A stretch of 64,000 nt of DNA from Lateolabrax maculatus (lineage: Eukaryota; Chordata; Actinopteri; Acropomatiformes; Lateolabracidae). Positions 11,901-24,714 of the stretch are shown in pieces (position 1 is the first letter of the stretch; every line of letters begins with the position of its first letter). Where the stretch lies: contig CM062197.1 of the NCBI GenBank assembly GCA_031216445.1, forward strand, positions 3,289,001-3,353,000, read 5' to 3'. The position numbers and the translations under genes were made by a program. Under the pieces are notes generated by a model. It worked only from the letters and a program-made list of their open reading frames with translations. It did no database searches and was not told the DNA's origin.

Positions 11901-14900
11901 GCTCACTGGGTTTACGACAAGCTGACAACTCTACATCCGCGTTGTGAGATGGTACCTCCTCCAAACTGAAGCCCCCCGATGGGCCAGGCCTGGGCTCCCC
12001 AGACACCCGAGCCTCCAGCACTTGACTCTTGACATCCGACATCTTGCTGCGGACCTCAGCCATCTGAGCCTTGAGGCGGATCAGGACCCCAGAGTCTGGA
12101 GCCGATCGCCGCACCACCTGAGGCCGCCGCTCTCGTTCTTTCCTGGCGTGAGGATGAGCTGGAAGGGACGAGTAACAGGAACAAGAAATGGAAAAGTGAA
12201 ATTGAGGACTGCTGAAAAAAATAAACTGTTGGGAATTTGGATACAAAATGCTTTATTCACCATTTCATAAACAAACATACTTCATATGTTTCACAACAAC
12301 CCATGAATTTGAGTTTTCATGTTTTTAACACTCTTTGCTCTGTAGTGCTACTAGTGGGCAGAAACTCCACAGGGTACCTTTTATATTGTTTTCTCCTGTT
12401 TATTCTATTTAGGGAGGTAAATTATTGTAATTTGGTTTCTTTGATTTTGCTACCTTGTTAGATGTGTTTTTCTTGGCCTTGTCCACATTTAAGTTTTTTC
12501 TCCATCTTTGAACACACATTCAAACAATCTTGTCTCTGTGGCTGCTTGAGTTTTGAGGGGGGAAGATTTAATTTCATGCTGCTGCAGACAGGCCAAAAAG
12601 CACTCCCTACACTAGAAAAAGCACAAAGTAGTCAGTGTGTCCCTTTAAAAAATAAACCTCTGCCAGCGTAGCTGCTGTGGAACTGCGATCTTCCAAATTG
12701 ATTTTTTCATTTTGGAGGGACCCTGTGTGAGAATTTGAGTATTGATTCTCAGTTTAGCTGGAGTGATTTGTTGTTAGTGTGTTTACAGACCCTGGGTGTG
12801 CAGGAGAGACACAGGAGGCCGAGGCTGAAGGCCCCACAGAGACTCCACACTGCTGCGCTCCTTCAGGTCCAGCAGCTGGATCAGGATGACCGGGTCAATC
12901 TCCAGGAGGCTGTTGGTGCCTGGCCCAACAGCACCGGCGGCAGCTCCGCTACCACTGGCTCTGTGACCGCCAGCAGCACTGCGATGTAAGGGACGCACAA
13001 TGGAGCTGGATCCACCTGCAGATCAGGCAGATGACAGAGTTTATATGGTTCACATACGGTTGTTCTTCTCTTTAGAGTAACCAGGCTTATGACTTTGACT
13101 AAAATGTTAATTTACAGATGTAATAATTCATCACAAAAACGAATAATCATTCTTAAAAAAAGTGTTGCACTAGAATAGTTTGCTAAATACAGCCAAATGC
13201 TCTCTTTAAATGTCTTCATCAAAACAGAGATGAGTGTGGTTGCATCTTTTAGTCTCACAGTTCATTAGTTCATTATTGTTTAATGAAAACGAACTTCATC
13301 TTCAAAACAAATCATATAAAAAGGCCTATATTCTGATTAATTAATTTATGTTTAGACAGCATTGAGCTTTCTGTGGAATAAAGCTTAATTCAAGTCTCTT
13401 TTCCCACCACAACTTTTTCTTGCGACTTATGTAAATCCTGTCTGTTACTTTTACGCCTGCTGTTTTAGAAGTAGAACATGTTCCACACAAACCTGAATAT
13501 TGCAAGTTGTGTGAAATTATCCAGCGGAATACATAATGAACATTTCTCATTTGAGCGCACATGCTGTTGCTTTTTAATAATAAAAGATGTGAGTCAGTTT
13601 TTTATGCCAGAGATTATTTTCTCTTTAATTTTGAACCGAAATCTATGTTTACATTTTGAATTACAAAACTTTACAGTGACGATGAGTCATGTCATTATCT
13701 GCTCTGAATCTGCCTGCATCAGTTTATTCTCTGTAAATGTTTTTCAGACAATAATTCTGTATCAAAACCTGAGAGAGAACATTTTGGCCCGGCTGTACAA
13801 GGCTTCATCTCTACTACTACTACTACTACTACGATGTAGGACCTGAAGATTGTGCAGCAACATTTTGCTGAACTCGACATCTAACAGAGGGAACACACAC
13901 AACCCCCACACATGTACACATACAGACACCAAGTGTTTCTATATCGGCACGCTGCGAGGGGTACAGTGCACCAACAATGACTCATCCCCTTCATGCCTTT
14001 CAACACCAACACAGTCAAACACACTGAAGGAGCTGCTTTGAGGCACACCATCGTATCACTATGTTCTGCTTGTGCAGTTGTCAAACAACACAAGTAGATT
14101 TGATTCTGTTAACTCTCAAATACATTATTATTTGCCTCAGCTGAAAATTAAATTAAGTATTTGATGGTTATAGTTTCACAAATGTGAGGATTTGTTGATT
14201 TTCCTTATCTGGACATCTTCAAAAGACGTCACCTTGGGCTCTGGGAAATTGTGATAGACATTTTCACCATTTTCTGATTTTAAAGGACCAAATGATTAAT
14301 CGTGAAAATAATCTGCAGATTAACATAATCTTTAATTGCAACTCTACTGCTGTTCACTGTTAATACAAACTAAAATGTCAAATTAAAACACCTCCATCTT
14401 CCATGAGGAGCATTTTTTTTTAATAAACTGCCAAAAAAGTAATCACTTATCACCTGATTCACTCTAAAACAGACAACACAGAGTTCTGTTTATACTCCAC
14501 TGAGTGTCTGGACGTGTTTGCATATGTGCAGTCACAACGTGGTCATACATTTTGAGTCAGCATGGCCCCTCGAGGACATGAGCAAGCAACAAAATCTATG
14601 TCATGCAGGCCCTTGAGGTTATGCTGACGTGAAATTTGGGTTTATTCCTTGACCGACCAAACTTTGCACCAAGTTTCACTATATTCTGTTTTTGAGATAC
14701 AGTATCTGCTAACAAACAAAAACACAGATCTAAAAACAATGAAACCTTCTTTTACACAACAGGAGTAAAAACTGTCAAATATGGGATTTACATATACAAT
14801 GAATAGTGAATAATAAATGTATGAATTATACCTGTGGCTCCAGCCAAGTCGTCAGGAAGCTCTCCTTCTTCTGTCTCCAGGTTCCCCATGAAGTCTACAT

Positions 14901-16140
14901 CGTTCTCTCCTGACCTGCGCAAATATACACAAACAGGAACAAATAGTAGCCTAATCGGTAATAACAAGGAACATTACATTACATTTTTAGTAAAAAGAGT
15001 CACTGCAAAATGCATAAATGATTTGTTTCTAGGACAATACATTACATTAAAGAATACTCACATGGTCTCCTCATCGATGTCGTTCTCCTCCGTGTTGCTG
15101 GTGGCTGTGGAGCTCCCCGAGGTGCTGCTGCCGTCCAGCGGGTTCACCTCCTCCTCTGTCAGGCAGTCCACCTCCAGGTCACCGTCCGACAGCTCCTGAA
15201 CAACACAGCAACACCATGATCCCACCAAGCTCATGGTTTAGTGTGGATATCTCCATTTTTTCACGAGTAACTTCACACAGTCTAATAATCTGGTTTGACC
15301 TGCCAACAACAAGTTCCCTAGTGCAGTATATTCTGTCCTTACATTAGAGTCATCGTGCTGGGTCCTCTCTTCTTCTTCTGCCTTTTTAGTGTTGGATAAA
15401 GTGGTCTGGATGTCGTCGTCGCTCTTCACCGAGCGGGGGTCTCTTTCAGAGGTTGTGGTGCCAGCAGCGAGCCTCATGTCAGGGGGCGAAGAGCTGCGCG
15501 ACGTCTGGCGGCGAAACAGTTCGATGGCCAACCTCTGGAGTCAGAAATATGAATCAGTACAGAAGATCGAATGGCTTTTCAGCAGATGATGAGCCATTCA
15601 ATGGGGTCCAAACATCGCAATTTAAGTCTATTTCCATAATCGTTTAAGTAATTTTCGAGCAAAAATGACAAACATTTGCTAGTTCAAGCTTCTCTAATGT
15701 GAAGATTTGCTGCTTTTCTTTGTCTCAAATTATAGTAAATTAATGTCTGAGTTTTAGACGTGACGATTCCACCTTGATGTTTTCACTTTGTTCTGATGTT
15801 TTATTGACTAAAGAATTAAATCGAGAAAATAATTGGCAGATACATCCATATTGGAAATAATGGTTAGCATGTGATATCCTCTTTTAGTGGGCATGTTTTA
15901 TGCATAAACATAAACACAACTCTTTTCATTCTGAAATAAAACAGACACATAATTATGGTGTTTTAACTATATTTGGGGGCACAACATGAGTTGGCAATGA
16001 CTGATTCATCAGCAGGTCAGTGAGGTTTAAGTGGTTAAGATGTGACAACTAACCCAGATGCTCCAACTTCACAAAGCTGTTCTCACATCTAAAGTCTAAA
16101 ACCTCAAATGGATTCTAACAAGGATAGAAACACAAAAACA

Positions 16141-16202
<62 letters not shown>

Positions 16203-16435
16203 CCTCTTTGAGGTTGTTGATTTGCTGGATGTAGCCACTCTGGGCCGACTCCAGCTGGCTGATGTACCAGTACTGATCTCTGCACTTTTGGAAGAAGGTG
16301 GGCGAGCGAACCTGGTAGCTGTGCAGCACACAGATGAAAACCAATTACACTCTGTTACCCTTATGACAGCAGAACTGGTTTGCTGCTTGTTTCTATAATA
16401 TAAGAGTAGTGCAGGTGAACACGCTCTATAGATGA

Positions 16436-16491
<56 letters not shown>

Positions 16492-19400
16492 ACCCACCGG
16501 AGGACCAGCGTGTCGGTCTGCATGTTCAGGTAGCCCTCGCTCGCCAGAAGGTCGAGTCGGAAGAAGCGGTTGTAGCCCCAGCATTCACCAACCTCAAAGT
16601 CAGAGGCAAACTCCCGGATGATGTTTTTGGTTGGGTCACTGGAGGCCTGATGGACCATCTCCACACGGTACTCGTACCTACACAGAACCACAGGCAACTT
16701 TAGTACACAGGAAAAAACACAACGTGAAGTGTGAAGAAAGGTGAGAGTATCCAACCGTTTTTCTATGTTGTAAGAGTTAACTGTAATGACACAGTTTTTA
16801 GAGAAAGAAAGGAAATTTATTAAGAAGTAATTCATACTTCGATGTTTCCGGGAGTCCAGCAGACAGTTCCAAGAACACAGACAGGTAGTTTCCACGGACT
16901 ACACCGTTACCATCCTGAGAACACATTACAAGAGTTACTTTTTACGTTTTAAAGACCTTGTAATCGGTGTTTCTGTTAAAGAGAGCAAATACAATAGTAA
17001 TCATTTAACAGTAATTAACAAATTACATCAACTGCAGAGAGAACCAGTCATTTAATTGAAACAGGCTTGTATTAGAGACAGTTCTTTATTTCTAATATTC
17101 TATATATTCTTATAGTTTAGTAAAACATCTCCTTGTTTTCTGAAGTGCTCCCATTTGGATTTGCTGAAGAGGATGTTTGCTAATGAGTAAACTCAACATT
17201 TCCTCCATGTTTACCTACTGACTTGATAAAATCAGGACGAACACTCCCCACTAATTTAATCAGTACAACAATCGTGTTACACCTCGTTTTTTTACTGACA
17301 CATTAAACTCACTTGTTTTTTTATTTGTTTTTTTATTAATTGCAATCAAAAGCTGAAAATCAATGCAGCATAATGTAAATGCTAAAGCTCAATCTGAACA
17401 GTGTAGCCAGGCTTTAATGGAAAACAATCAGCAAAGGAAACTCACTGGGTAGACTTTGAGTCTCCAGCAGAGCCCAGATATATGTAGAGGAGGGCTGTAG
17501 ACTGGGTCAGCCCGCTGCCTCAGGGTGCTGAAAAACACACATCAAACCTCGTTCACACGACTTGGCAAATGTAACACCATCAGGCTGCTGTGATAAGGTA
17601 TTCCTATTTGAAGCTGTTTAATAGTTATTTTCAACAAAACGATAGAAGCAGCTCTGTACATACTATAACCTTTGCTCTTTTGATGCATTACTTTTCGAGG
17701 CACCGTCGGGTTCCTCCGGGTTTAAGTTCAAGACGAAAAAGCTCTTGAAACACATTCAACAGTGGGTGAAACTGATTCAAAGTGCTCTTCATCCTCTTTG
17801 TCAACAACCACTGAAACCCCACTGACTTTCCTTTCTCAGTTATTTTTCATCTTGGTGATCTACTATGTTCCTTTCAGATACACAGATTTTAATAAAAGAC
17901 GAAGTTTACAACTTGAAAAGTTTGTGTTTAACTCCCCCTGCATTGCCGCAGTAAGGACATAAGTGGATTGGGAGGCAGCTGAGATCTTACTGAACTCGGT
18001 AATTGGACTTTTCTAAAACATAATTACATTTTCCGTAAACTTCTGGCAGCGCACAATACATAATACATCCAGATGAATCGATGGATACATAAAGGCTGGA
18101 CGGATAAATGAAAGAAGGAAGGAAGGAAGGATCGATCCATCCCTCCATCTACCAGCTCTACACTACATTAAACAAATGATTCTCCTATAGATCTTCACTA
18201 GATTTAATGCTGCCGCTACTGTAACCAAAGAGGATTTACCTGAAGCTGACCAGAACAAAAGTGCTGGAGTCGTAGGCAGGAACCAGCTCACTGAAAGCAC
18301 ACGGAGGAAGGTTGATTACACGCAGTGAATAAAGCTGTAGTTTATGGTCAGGCTGCTCATCCACAGACATACACTCCTAAATACATTAAACATAACTGAA
18401 TACTCAGAGCTCCATCCTTTCTATCTCACAGCAGAGGAGTGTAAACATGAGATGCAGACATGAAAACCACTTTATGAAAGGAATGGAGCTGGTTGCAATA
18501 CTGTGCTCAAAGTATTAGCAAACTGATCAATTTGTTGATCAGAAAATATCAATGTTGAGAATCGATTAATCATTTCAGTCATTTATCATCAACATTCCTC
18601 TCCTGTGTTTTAATATCTTTGTTCTTTGGACAAAATGGGTATTTTTATCTATTTCCAGACTTATAATCTAAATGATTAAAATCATTGAATAAAATTGAAA
18701 GATTAAATCGATAATGAGCCTTAGCAATGATATCTTATTACACACCTGTTGGACCAAGAGATTTAGCTTGACCTTTCCTACATCTGAGCAGATTACCTGG
18801 TGAAGTCTGGAGGGACCGGCGTAGTGACGAAGGACTGCATGGGTTTGCGATGGACCTGCTGGAACATGAGCAGGATCTCTGGGCTCTTGGAGATCAGTTC
18901 GCTCTTACTGCAGGAGTGAAGCTGTTCAACAAACAACAGATCATCATGTTGTGGCTACTAACATGCAGCTAAAACACCAATGATTGCACGCTGGTTTTGG
19001 CCTGGATGAACAAAACATATAGTTATGAAAGCTCTAAATGTCGTGAGTTTTCATGGATTATTAAAGGATGAGGTCAGAGATATTCTGTTTACCACTAAAA
19101 CACCAAAACTAACAATGTGTTAGTTCATCTCTAAATACTTTGGCTGTGGCTCTCAGCCTCATTATCACTGGTTCCTACTGAAGACATAAGGCTTTAAAAA
19201 CCAGTCATGAATATAATGTATACTTGTATTACTCAGACAGGAGTAAATACTGTATATGTACACAGGGGGTATGTAGAAAGATTTAGGGGTAGCTCAACTG
19301 AAATAAAATTTACAATTTGATTTAAAAAAAATAAATCCACATCAGTTTTACCACCTGAACAATGTTGCAATAAAGGTGTGTGAAAACAATACGGTGAAAA

Positions 19401-20942
19401 TAGCAGTTTAGTACAACGATAGTTAAATTATATGAATAAATATTGTAACATCCACTATAATATCATTATTAGTTATATAATATGGAGCTTAAAATAAATT
19501 CCAATAAAAGCATTCGGTCATTGGAGGGGTACCTGAGATCATCTAACAGGACTGTGGAACATGAAAGAAATACAACATTACAGCAGAGAGACAGAAATTG
19601 CTTACAGTGAAGAACCCACATAAAATTCTCCCCCAAACAATTCTCTCATTGTTTTGATTTCACAGCTGCAGTTTTACTGTATGGTTCACTGCTCTTCTGT
19701 CTCGTTTCCAGCATCAGCAGACAGCTGACAAACACTACCAGCCCTGCACCGAACCAGGGAACAAACCACGGCCTATAGGAGACTCAATACCTGACTCAGC
19801 GGGACACAAACATGAGCTTAAATGAAAGATAATCCATGTCTGCTGGATGTGTAAATAAACTAACTTGTTCGCAATAACAACTTTATAACATAACCCTTAA
19901 AAAATAAATCAGTCACAACACTGCTGTTTAACTATTAAAATATAAAATCTTTGTTTTCCTGGTGAGAAACACTACTACGGCCTTAAATGTACCATAGTGT
20001 TGAATCCTCTGCCACAGCTCTAACAAAACAACAACAACATGCAGTATGACTACATGAATAGAAACTCTGAGATGCTGCAGACTACCAACCTGATGCTCCA
20101 CCTCCTGCAGGAGAGACTCCAGCAGCTCCGTCTCCTGGGTCAAGGATGTCTTCTGGCCTGGTGGGGAGGAAAACATTTCTATTTTCAGTGTACTTGTGGT
20201 GAATGTCGGCCCTGATGGAGGCTGGTGAGTGCAGGTTGTGTATGTGGGCGCTGAGTGCATGCATCCACTCAGTCCAGATAAATATTTCATATGTGTATTA
20301 CCCGTAGATATAAAAGGTGCTTTCAGCAGGGAGTCTGCATATTTTGGTAGGTTAAGGTCTCAACCTTTAGACACATTGTTGTGCCAGTCAATAAGAGCCC
20401 TTTTCAGACGTGGAATATGTAACATTACTGTTTTATCTTTCTGTTAAAATGGATAAAAGGCTTTTTGTCATTTAGACATAGGTGAGTTTTACATTATGGC
20501 TTTTTTTCCGAAATGATAAGACATTTACAGAAAGAGCCACATGCTCAGGCTGTATTTGTCACATTTTTAAGACGTTATTTGTGTCACCCTTTAATTTTTA
20601 ATTTACTTTCATTAAAACATTTTGCTAGATATGCCTTTATCAATGCAATTGGAATGGATGAACGTTGAAAATATTTTGCCCCGTGACAGCAACTTTAAAT
20701 GGCTCTTTCACAGTGTTTATTAAACTGATTTTATTTAGCTTTGAGCACAAGAGATGATAGTGAACGTGAGATACTGCATCGTGGCAGTGACACGTCCAGG
20801 AGTCCTACCCATGAGGGTGATGAGTTTGTTCTTGAGCTGGTTGTCCAGACGAGCGATCATCATTTCCACAGCGTTTCGGATCTCTCGAACCCTCTCGTCC
20901 TTCGCTCCCCTGACAGCCTCCACGTTCCTCTCCTGACCCCCG

Positions 20943-20977
<35 letters not shown>

Positions 20978-22528
20978 CCATTTCAACACTTCATCTCCCA
21001 GACCTCCGCTTTGAACAGAAATAACATGTTAGCGCCATCTAGAGGATGTCAGCGACACTGGATCACAGTTCATCGTTGTAAGCCCTGTATAATATTACTA
21101 AAATATTCATGTCTCTATCTGGACATAGAACATATGTTATACAGTTTAGTAACTTCCAATGACCTTAAAATCCTGTCACTTTAAAATATTAATATAGCAA
21201 CACCTTGTATATCTCGGGGCCTAACCAACATTATCTTAATAACATATACTAAGTTCTTTGTATCTGCTCAACAGTGAGTTTATTGTATTTCTCTCATATG
21301 ATGATATCAGTTTAATATTACGTCTGTGCATCCTGTCCAGAGTCTCTCCAGATAACAGGGAAGAGATTTGTCTGCCAGTCACAGGTGCCTGTTTGTTTGG
21401 GTTTAATGAATCAGACAAAAAAGTGAGATCTTTAGGAATACAAAAAAAGGTTCTTGCATCAGGTCCCTTGTGTGCCCAGTCCATTAAATGTCATGGTCAT
21501 TGGTCTTTTAGATTTTGGTATTTCTTGTATAAAAGCAACAGGCAGTCCTCACCACTTCCTGCACCAGACTGATAAGCTCCATGAGGCGGCGGCGGAGCTT
21601 GGCCACCTCCTCCTTCACCTTGGTCACATGCTGCTCATAGATCTCCACCAGAGGTTTGAAGGTGTGGCCGCCGTGCTGGACACAACAAAAACACCAATCG
21701 ACGCTTTTATAAATGTAATATTTTGGGGTGTCAGTAATGAAAATAATCAGTAGTTGCAGCCCTACTTTTATTCCCTGTAAAATTGTTGATTGTAAACGAT
21801 TCTTATTGGTGTTTGTAACTTTGCATGCAAACTGTAATCTAAAAATAAGAGATGTGAAACGTTACCATGCCTCCCCACAGAGCACACTGGTGACAGATGC
21901 ATTTCTTACAGGTCCAACAGAAAACACTCAGCTTCTCGTGGTGGTTCTCACATCTGCAAAGGAATCCAACATGTCCATTCAGAGAGAAAAACGCTGTTTG
22001 GAAACTTTTTTAAACTTGTCATCACTCAAAATGTTTTACTTCAGTGTTTCTGCAAAGTTTATGGAACTTCACAACGTTGATAAATGCAGGAGACAGAGAA
22101 TAATGCATACAGTGAAGGAGTGGGAGGAGGAGGAGCAGGACAAAAACAAGCTCCATCATTTTTATTTTGAGCAGAAGATCAGTGTACTTTTAGAGGAAAT
22201 GTTGTTCTACCACCACATGAACTAACTTATATGAGAACAAACTAAATTAATTATCCACAGTTTTGTGGTTAAAATCTGATTTCATCCCAGGTAGACTGTG
22301 ATATATTACCAGGAAGAAAAATCACGGGAAATCCTTCAACCTTAACGAACACACGGGTGGAGAACAAGGCGGGGAGAGGAGAAGTAGTAGGAGGTGCTCA
22401 CTTGTCCTTGTCGTTGTCCTCGTGCTTGGTGAGGCTGCAGAGCTGCAGGGTGTCCAGCTGCTGGGTGACTTCTTCTGCCCAGCGACAGTTGACCAGCTCC
22501 CTCAGCTGGAGCGGAGCCCTGCGTGGAG

Positions 22529-22598
<70 letters not shown>

Positions 22599-24150
22599 TT
22601 TAATACTACATGCCACACACTTTATAACATAACAAACAATTCACATGATAGTTGTTATCTGGTGCTGACAGCATCCCTGTGGGAACGCTGATTTTATTTG
22701 ATCACTTGTTTGCTGTTCTAGATTTGTGTCATGTTTTTTGTAAAGTTGCATACTTTGAACATTGACACACAGTATGGCGAGTTCCACGTGTGTTGGCAGG
22801 CACTTACCGACAGTGTGGGCACTGGGCTCTCTGCTCCGTCAACCAGCGCTGTCAAACAAGAGGTTCCAGTTTAATGATGATTGCGTCTAAATACAACCAA
22901 TGTGAAAATGCTGCCTTGGTCAAATACACATGATTAACAAGTACATCACTAGAGCATCAAATTTGTATTAATCAACTGCTGAAAATAGTCCCCAACAAAT
23001 GCTCTGTTTACGCTGTATGAAAGATGTGGGCCTTTACCAGGCAGTGAGGATCTAAGGAAAAGACACTACTGCACTGCATCTTGGGAAATGTAGGATATTT
23101 CCCCCCTTAAGTACTATGTATTAAAAAGTCAGGATATTTTGGCCTCTGCTGTTTTGATTTTGACTGTTCTTGTCTCCTGTGAATCCCTGAACATTATGGA
23201 AGTGTCATTCCCTGTTAACCCCGCAAAATTAAACTCATCTGTCCAATTCTGCCACAACGGATTTTGAGAAATGCAGCCTACCAAAATGTATGCATAATTA
23301 ACAAGTTTTTGTGTGTAATACCAGCATTTACTACTAAGCCAGAGTCGTGTTTTGAGGAGAACATTTTCTGGTCCCTGCTGGGTGGAAACAGACTTACTCG
23401 TATGCAGCTGAAGCAGCAGAGTTTGGAGCAGTGTGGGCAGAGACGAGCATCCCTCAGTTTCTCCATGCAGATGAAGCAGCGAAACACCTCGGCAATGCTC
23501 TGCACAGGGACAGAAGAGGATGACTAAGCTCGGTTTAACACCAGCTACAGCCGCAGGAATTACCACAGAGCTGAATCACTCAGACACAGTGTCAAACCAA
23601 AAATGAACATCATACGTTTCACAAAGGTTAGCGAGTTTATTGCAAAGCTGTTTAACTGGAGTATGTTGGAATGTACAGCTGTAGTTAATAAGTGAAGAGT
23701 AAAAAAGATGTAGAATATCCATATATTTATTTATTTATTTATGCAGATGATTCAAGCTTGTATGCACATGACTTATTTCCAACTGTCCAAATTACAGTCT
23801 GCTTTTAACGATCTTCAGATATCTCTGCTTCAATGCAGATTAGAAAGAAAACTGTTTCATTCTCCAGAACCCATAATTCCACATTATATCTTCCTGCCAA
23901 TTTATACACATAATGGGACTGAAATTGAAGTTGTTCAATCTTACAAATATCTGGAAATGTGGTTAGACAACAGTTTTACTTTTAAACCTTGACTGTTCTC
24001 AACACCTCTTACACTGTGCGGCCTTCGGACTGTCACCACCTGACTGCTGGCCAAGCATTAATGGTAAACAAGCTTGGGGGGGTAAATGATAAAAACATCT
24101 GCATGATCTGATGTGTGTGGGATACATACCTCAACACTTTGTTCATCCAT
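5936..24150 (-). CDS. trim37: trim37, E3 ubiquitin-protein ligase TRIM37 (24 coding exons, 951 aa)
   Basis: Exons in transcription order: 24150-24130, 23499-23398, 22848-22808, 22518-22402, 21953-21866, 21675-21553, 20932-20809, 20157-20090, 18921-18797, 18290-18240, 17527-17446, 16914-16838, 16677-16498, 16318-16204, 15534-15343, 15195-15062, 14914-14832, 13015-12791, 12158-11850, 10578-10429, 8730-8532, 8398-8307, 7471-7361, 5982-5936. All borders are GT-AG, all phases agree, and the total is 2856 nt. The protein starts MDEQSVESIAEVFRC. It has a RING finger (residues 15-54, first pair C15/C18, last pair CPHC), a B-box (about 90-132), a coiled coil (about 130-235), a MATH/TRAF domain (about 275-402, with FASDFEVGECWGYNRFF) and a low-complexity acidic/Ser-rich tail. 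Length is close to human (964 aa). In the family it is a ubiquitin ligase acting on histone H2A, peroxisomal import receptor PEX5 and centrosomal/PLK4 assemblies; human loss causes Mulibrey nanism. The tail after residue 500 is the most diverged part but ends with the conserved GEQ...D.S motif. Confidence 0.97.
6135..6530. repeat. interspersed repeat copy, same family as 9990-10310
   Basis: Contains tcagctctgtggagctttt, agctggtaaacacagtggca and gagctggtggagaccaaaac. It lies in the last trim37 intron. Confidence 0.45.
7735..8235. mobile_element. palindromic (foldback) percomorph repeat in a trim37 intron
   Basis: The two halves are near-inverted copies of each other: the centre carries ggactatttcttggc (about 7863-7877) and its complement gccaagaaattgtcc (about 7919-7933). 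The outer parts include the phrases gacagagccaggct, ctgtttccccc and tttccagtctttatg. Shorter copies of the same family occur at about 4600-4830, 35110-35330 and 47890-48270. This family is familiar from percomorph genomes, but I do not know its formal name. No coding capacity, so probably a non-autonomous DNA element. Confidence 0.65.
9289..9845. mobile_element. MITE-like element with terminal inverted repeats (trim37 intron)
   Basis: The left end gactacatttacatgcac and right end gtgcatgtaaacgtagtc are inverted copies with one mismatch, and the match continues inward to gaatattc-type sequence. The interior (about 550 bp) is AT-rich with repeated attctgaat/aatattc words and no ORF. It therefore looks like a miniature inverted-repeat DNA transposon. 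A related end (gtgcatgtaaacatg) is present near 48362. Confidence 0.65.
9990..10310. repeat. interspersed repeat copy, unnamed family
   Basis: Contains ctctacggagcttt, cactgtacactac, ctggtgaacaaagtggagca and gagacagatatttccc. Related copies, with the same order of blocks, lie at about 6135-6530, 19640-19800 and 36010-36260. No coding capacity; the family name is unknown to me. Confidence 0.5.
16142..16199. repeat. (CA)29 microsatellite at a trim37 splice donor
   Basis: Uninterrupted CA run of 58 nt. Read on the trim37 strand it is (TG)n starting about 5 nt inside the intron after exon 16318-16204. Confidence 0.97.
16439..16489. repeat. (TG)25 microsatellite at a trim37 splice donor
   Basis: Uninterrupted TG run of about 51 nt. 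On the trim37 strand it is (CA)n starting about 9 nt into the intron after exon 16677-16498. Opposite in orientation to the 16142-16199 tract. Confidence 0.97.
20944..20976. repeat. (AC)n microsatellite upstream of a trim37 acceptor
   Basis: 33 nt AC run. On the trim37 strand it is (TG)n, ending about 11 nt before the acceptor of the exon 20932-20809. Confidence 0.95.
22530..22597. repeat. (CA)34 microsatellite upstream of a trim37 acceptor
   Basis: 68 nt pure CA run. On the trim37 strand it is (TG)34 ending about 11 nt before the acceptor of the exon 22518-22402, so it replaces most of the usual polypyrimidine tract. Confidence 0.97.
23740..23995 (+). pseudogene. degraded LINE reverse-transcriptase fragment
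   Basis: The plus strand reads YADDSSLYAHD at 23740-23772, the catalytic YADD box of non-LTR reverse transcriptases. After a frame change it continues as LQSAFNDLQISLLQCRLE and then VVQSYKYLEMWLDNSFTF, which match the block that follows YADD in fish LINEs (YKYLG.WLD). It ends at a stop near 23993. Only about 250 nt of the RT remain and the frame is broken, so it is inactive. It lies antisense in the trim37 intron between 24130 and 23499. The clade (Rex1/L2-like or other) was not decided. Confidence 0.8.
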
Positions 24151-24209
24151 TTCAGCCAGTTTGAAGTTCTTGATCTCAGGGACAAATCAAAGGAGTCGTA
24201 GCCTGTGGT
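24130..24209 (-). other. trim37: trim37 exon 2: 5' UTR plus start codon
   Basis: A minus-strand exon between a good acceptor (pyrimidine tract then AG, complement at 24210-24211) and a GTATGT donor just below 24130. Only the last 21 nt are coding (MDEQSVE, start codon at 24148-24150); the upstream 59 nt are untranslated. The start fits because the encoded N-terminus is the invariant TRIM37 beginning. Confidence 0.85.
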
Positions 24210-24714
24210 CTAAAAAGAAAAGCCAAGTTAAAGAAACTACCTTTAATTCCAGGATTCACATGTTTTAAATATTTTAGTTTTGTCTTTTAGTCATTGTTTC
24301 ATTTCAAATCCAATGTGTGCTGGAGTACAGAGCCCAAACAATGCAAATGTGCCACTGTATTACAGTAGTTTTTGTTTCTGCCGACCTTATTAAAAATGAA
24401 ATCATACGCTTTAAGTGTTTTTATGTTTTTTTCCACCTTCCAGGAAACCGCGTGGGAACCGTTTGGCAAGATAACTCTTCACAGAGAACAGTGTTTCTGC
24501 AGTAATTGCTTTCTAAGTAATCATCCCGTGGCAATACCATGCAGAAGTATCAAATCAATCCTCATTTCAGTTGAATTACCATGAGATGATCACTTTAAAA
24601 ACAATAAAAGAAGACATACAATTCCCTGTTATAAACTACACAGGTCAAGTTTCAAGTCTCTACAAGCTCATATCATGTCAATCATCTTCAGTAAAAATGG
24701 CAACACCATGTTGT

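Noticed and set aside
12735..12989. Plus-strand 84-codon ORF
   Set aside because: Antisense to trim37 exon 13015-12791, which carries the conserved LLEIDPVILIQLLDLKERSS block.
16104..16895. 263-codon minus-strand ORF
   Set aside because: It reads through two introns and two microsatellites; only the parts 16838-16895, 16498-16677 and pieces near 16318 belong to real trim37 exons.
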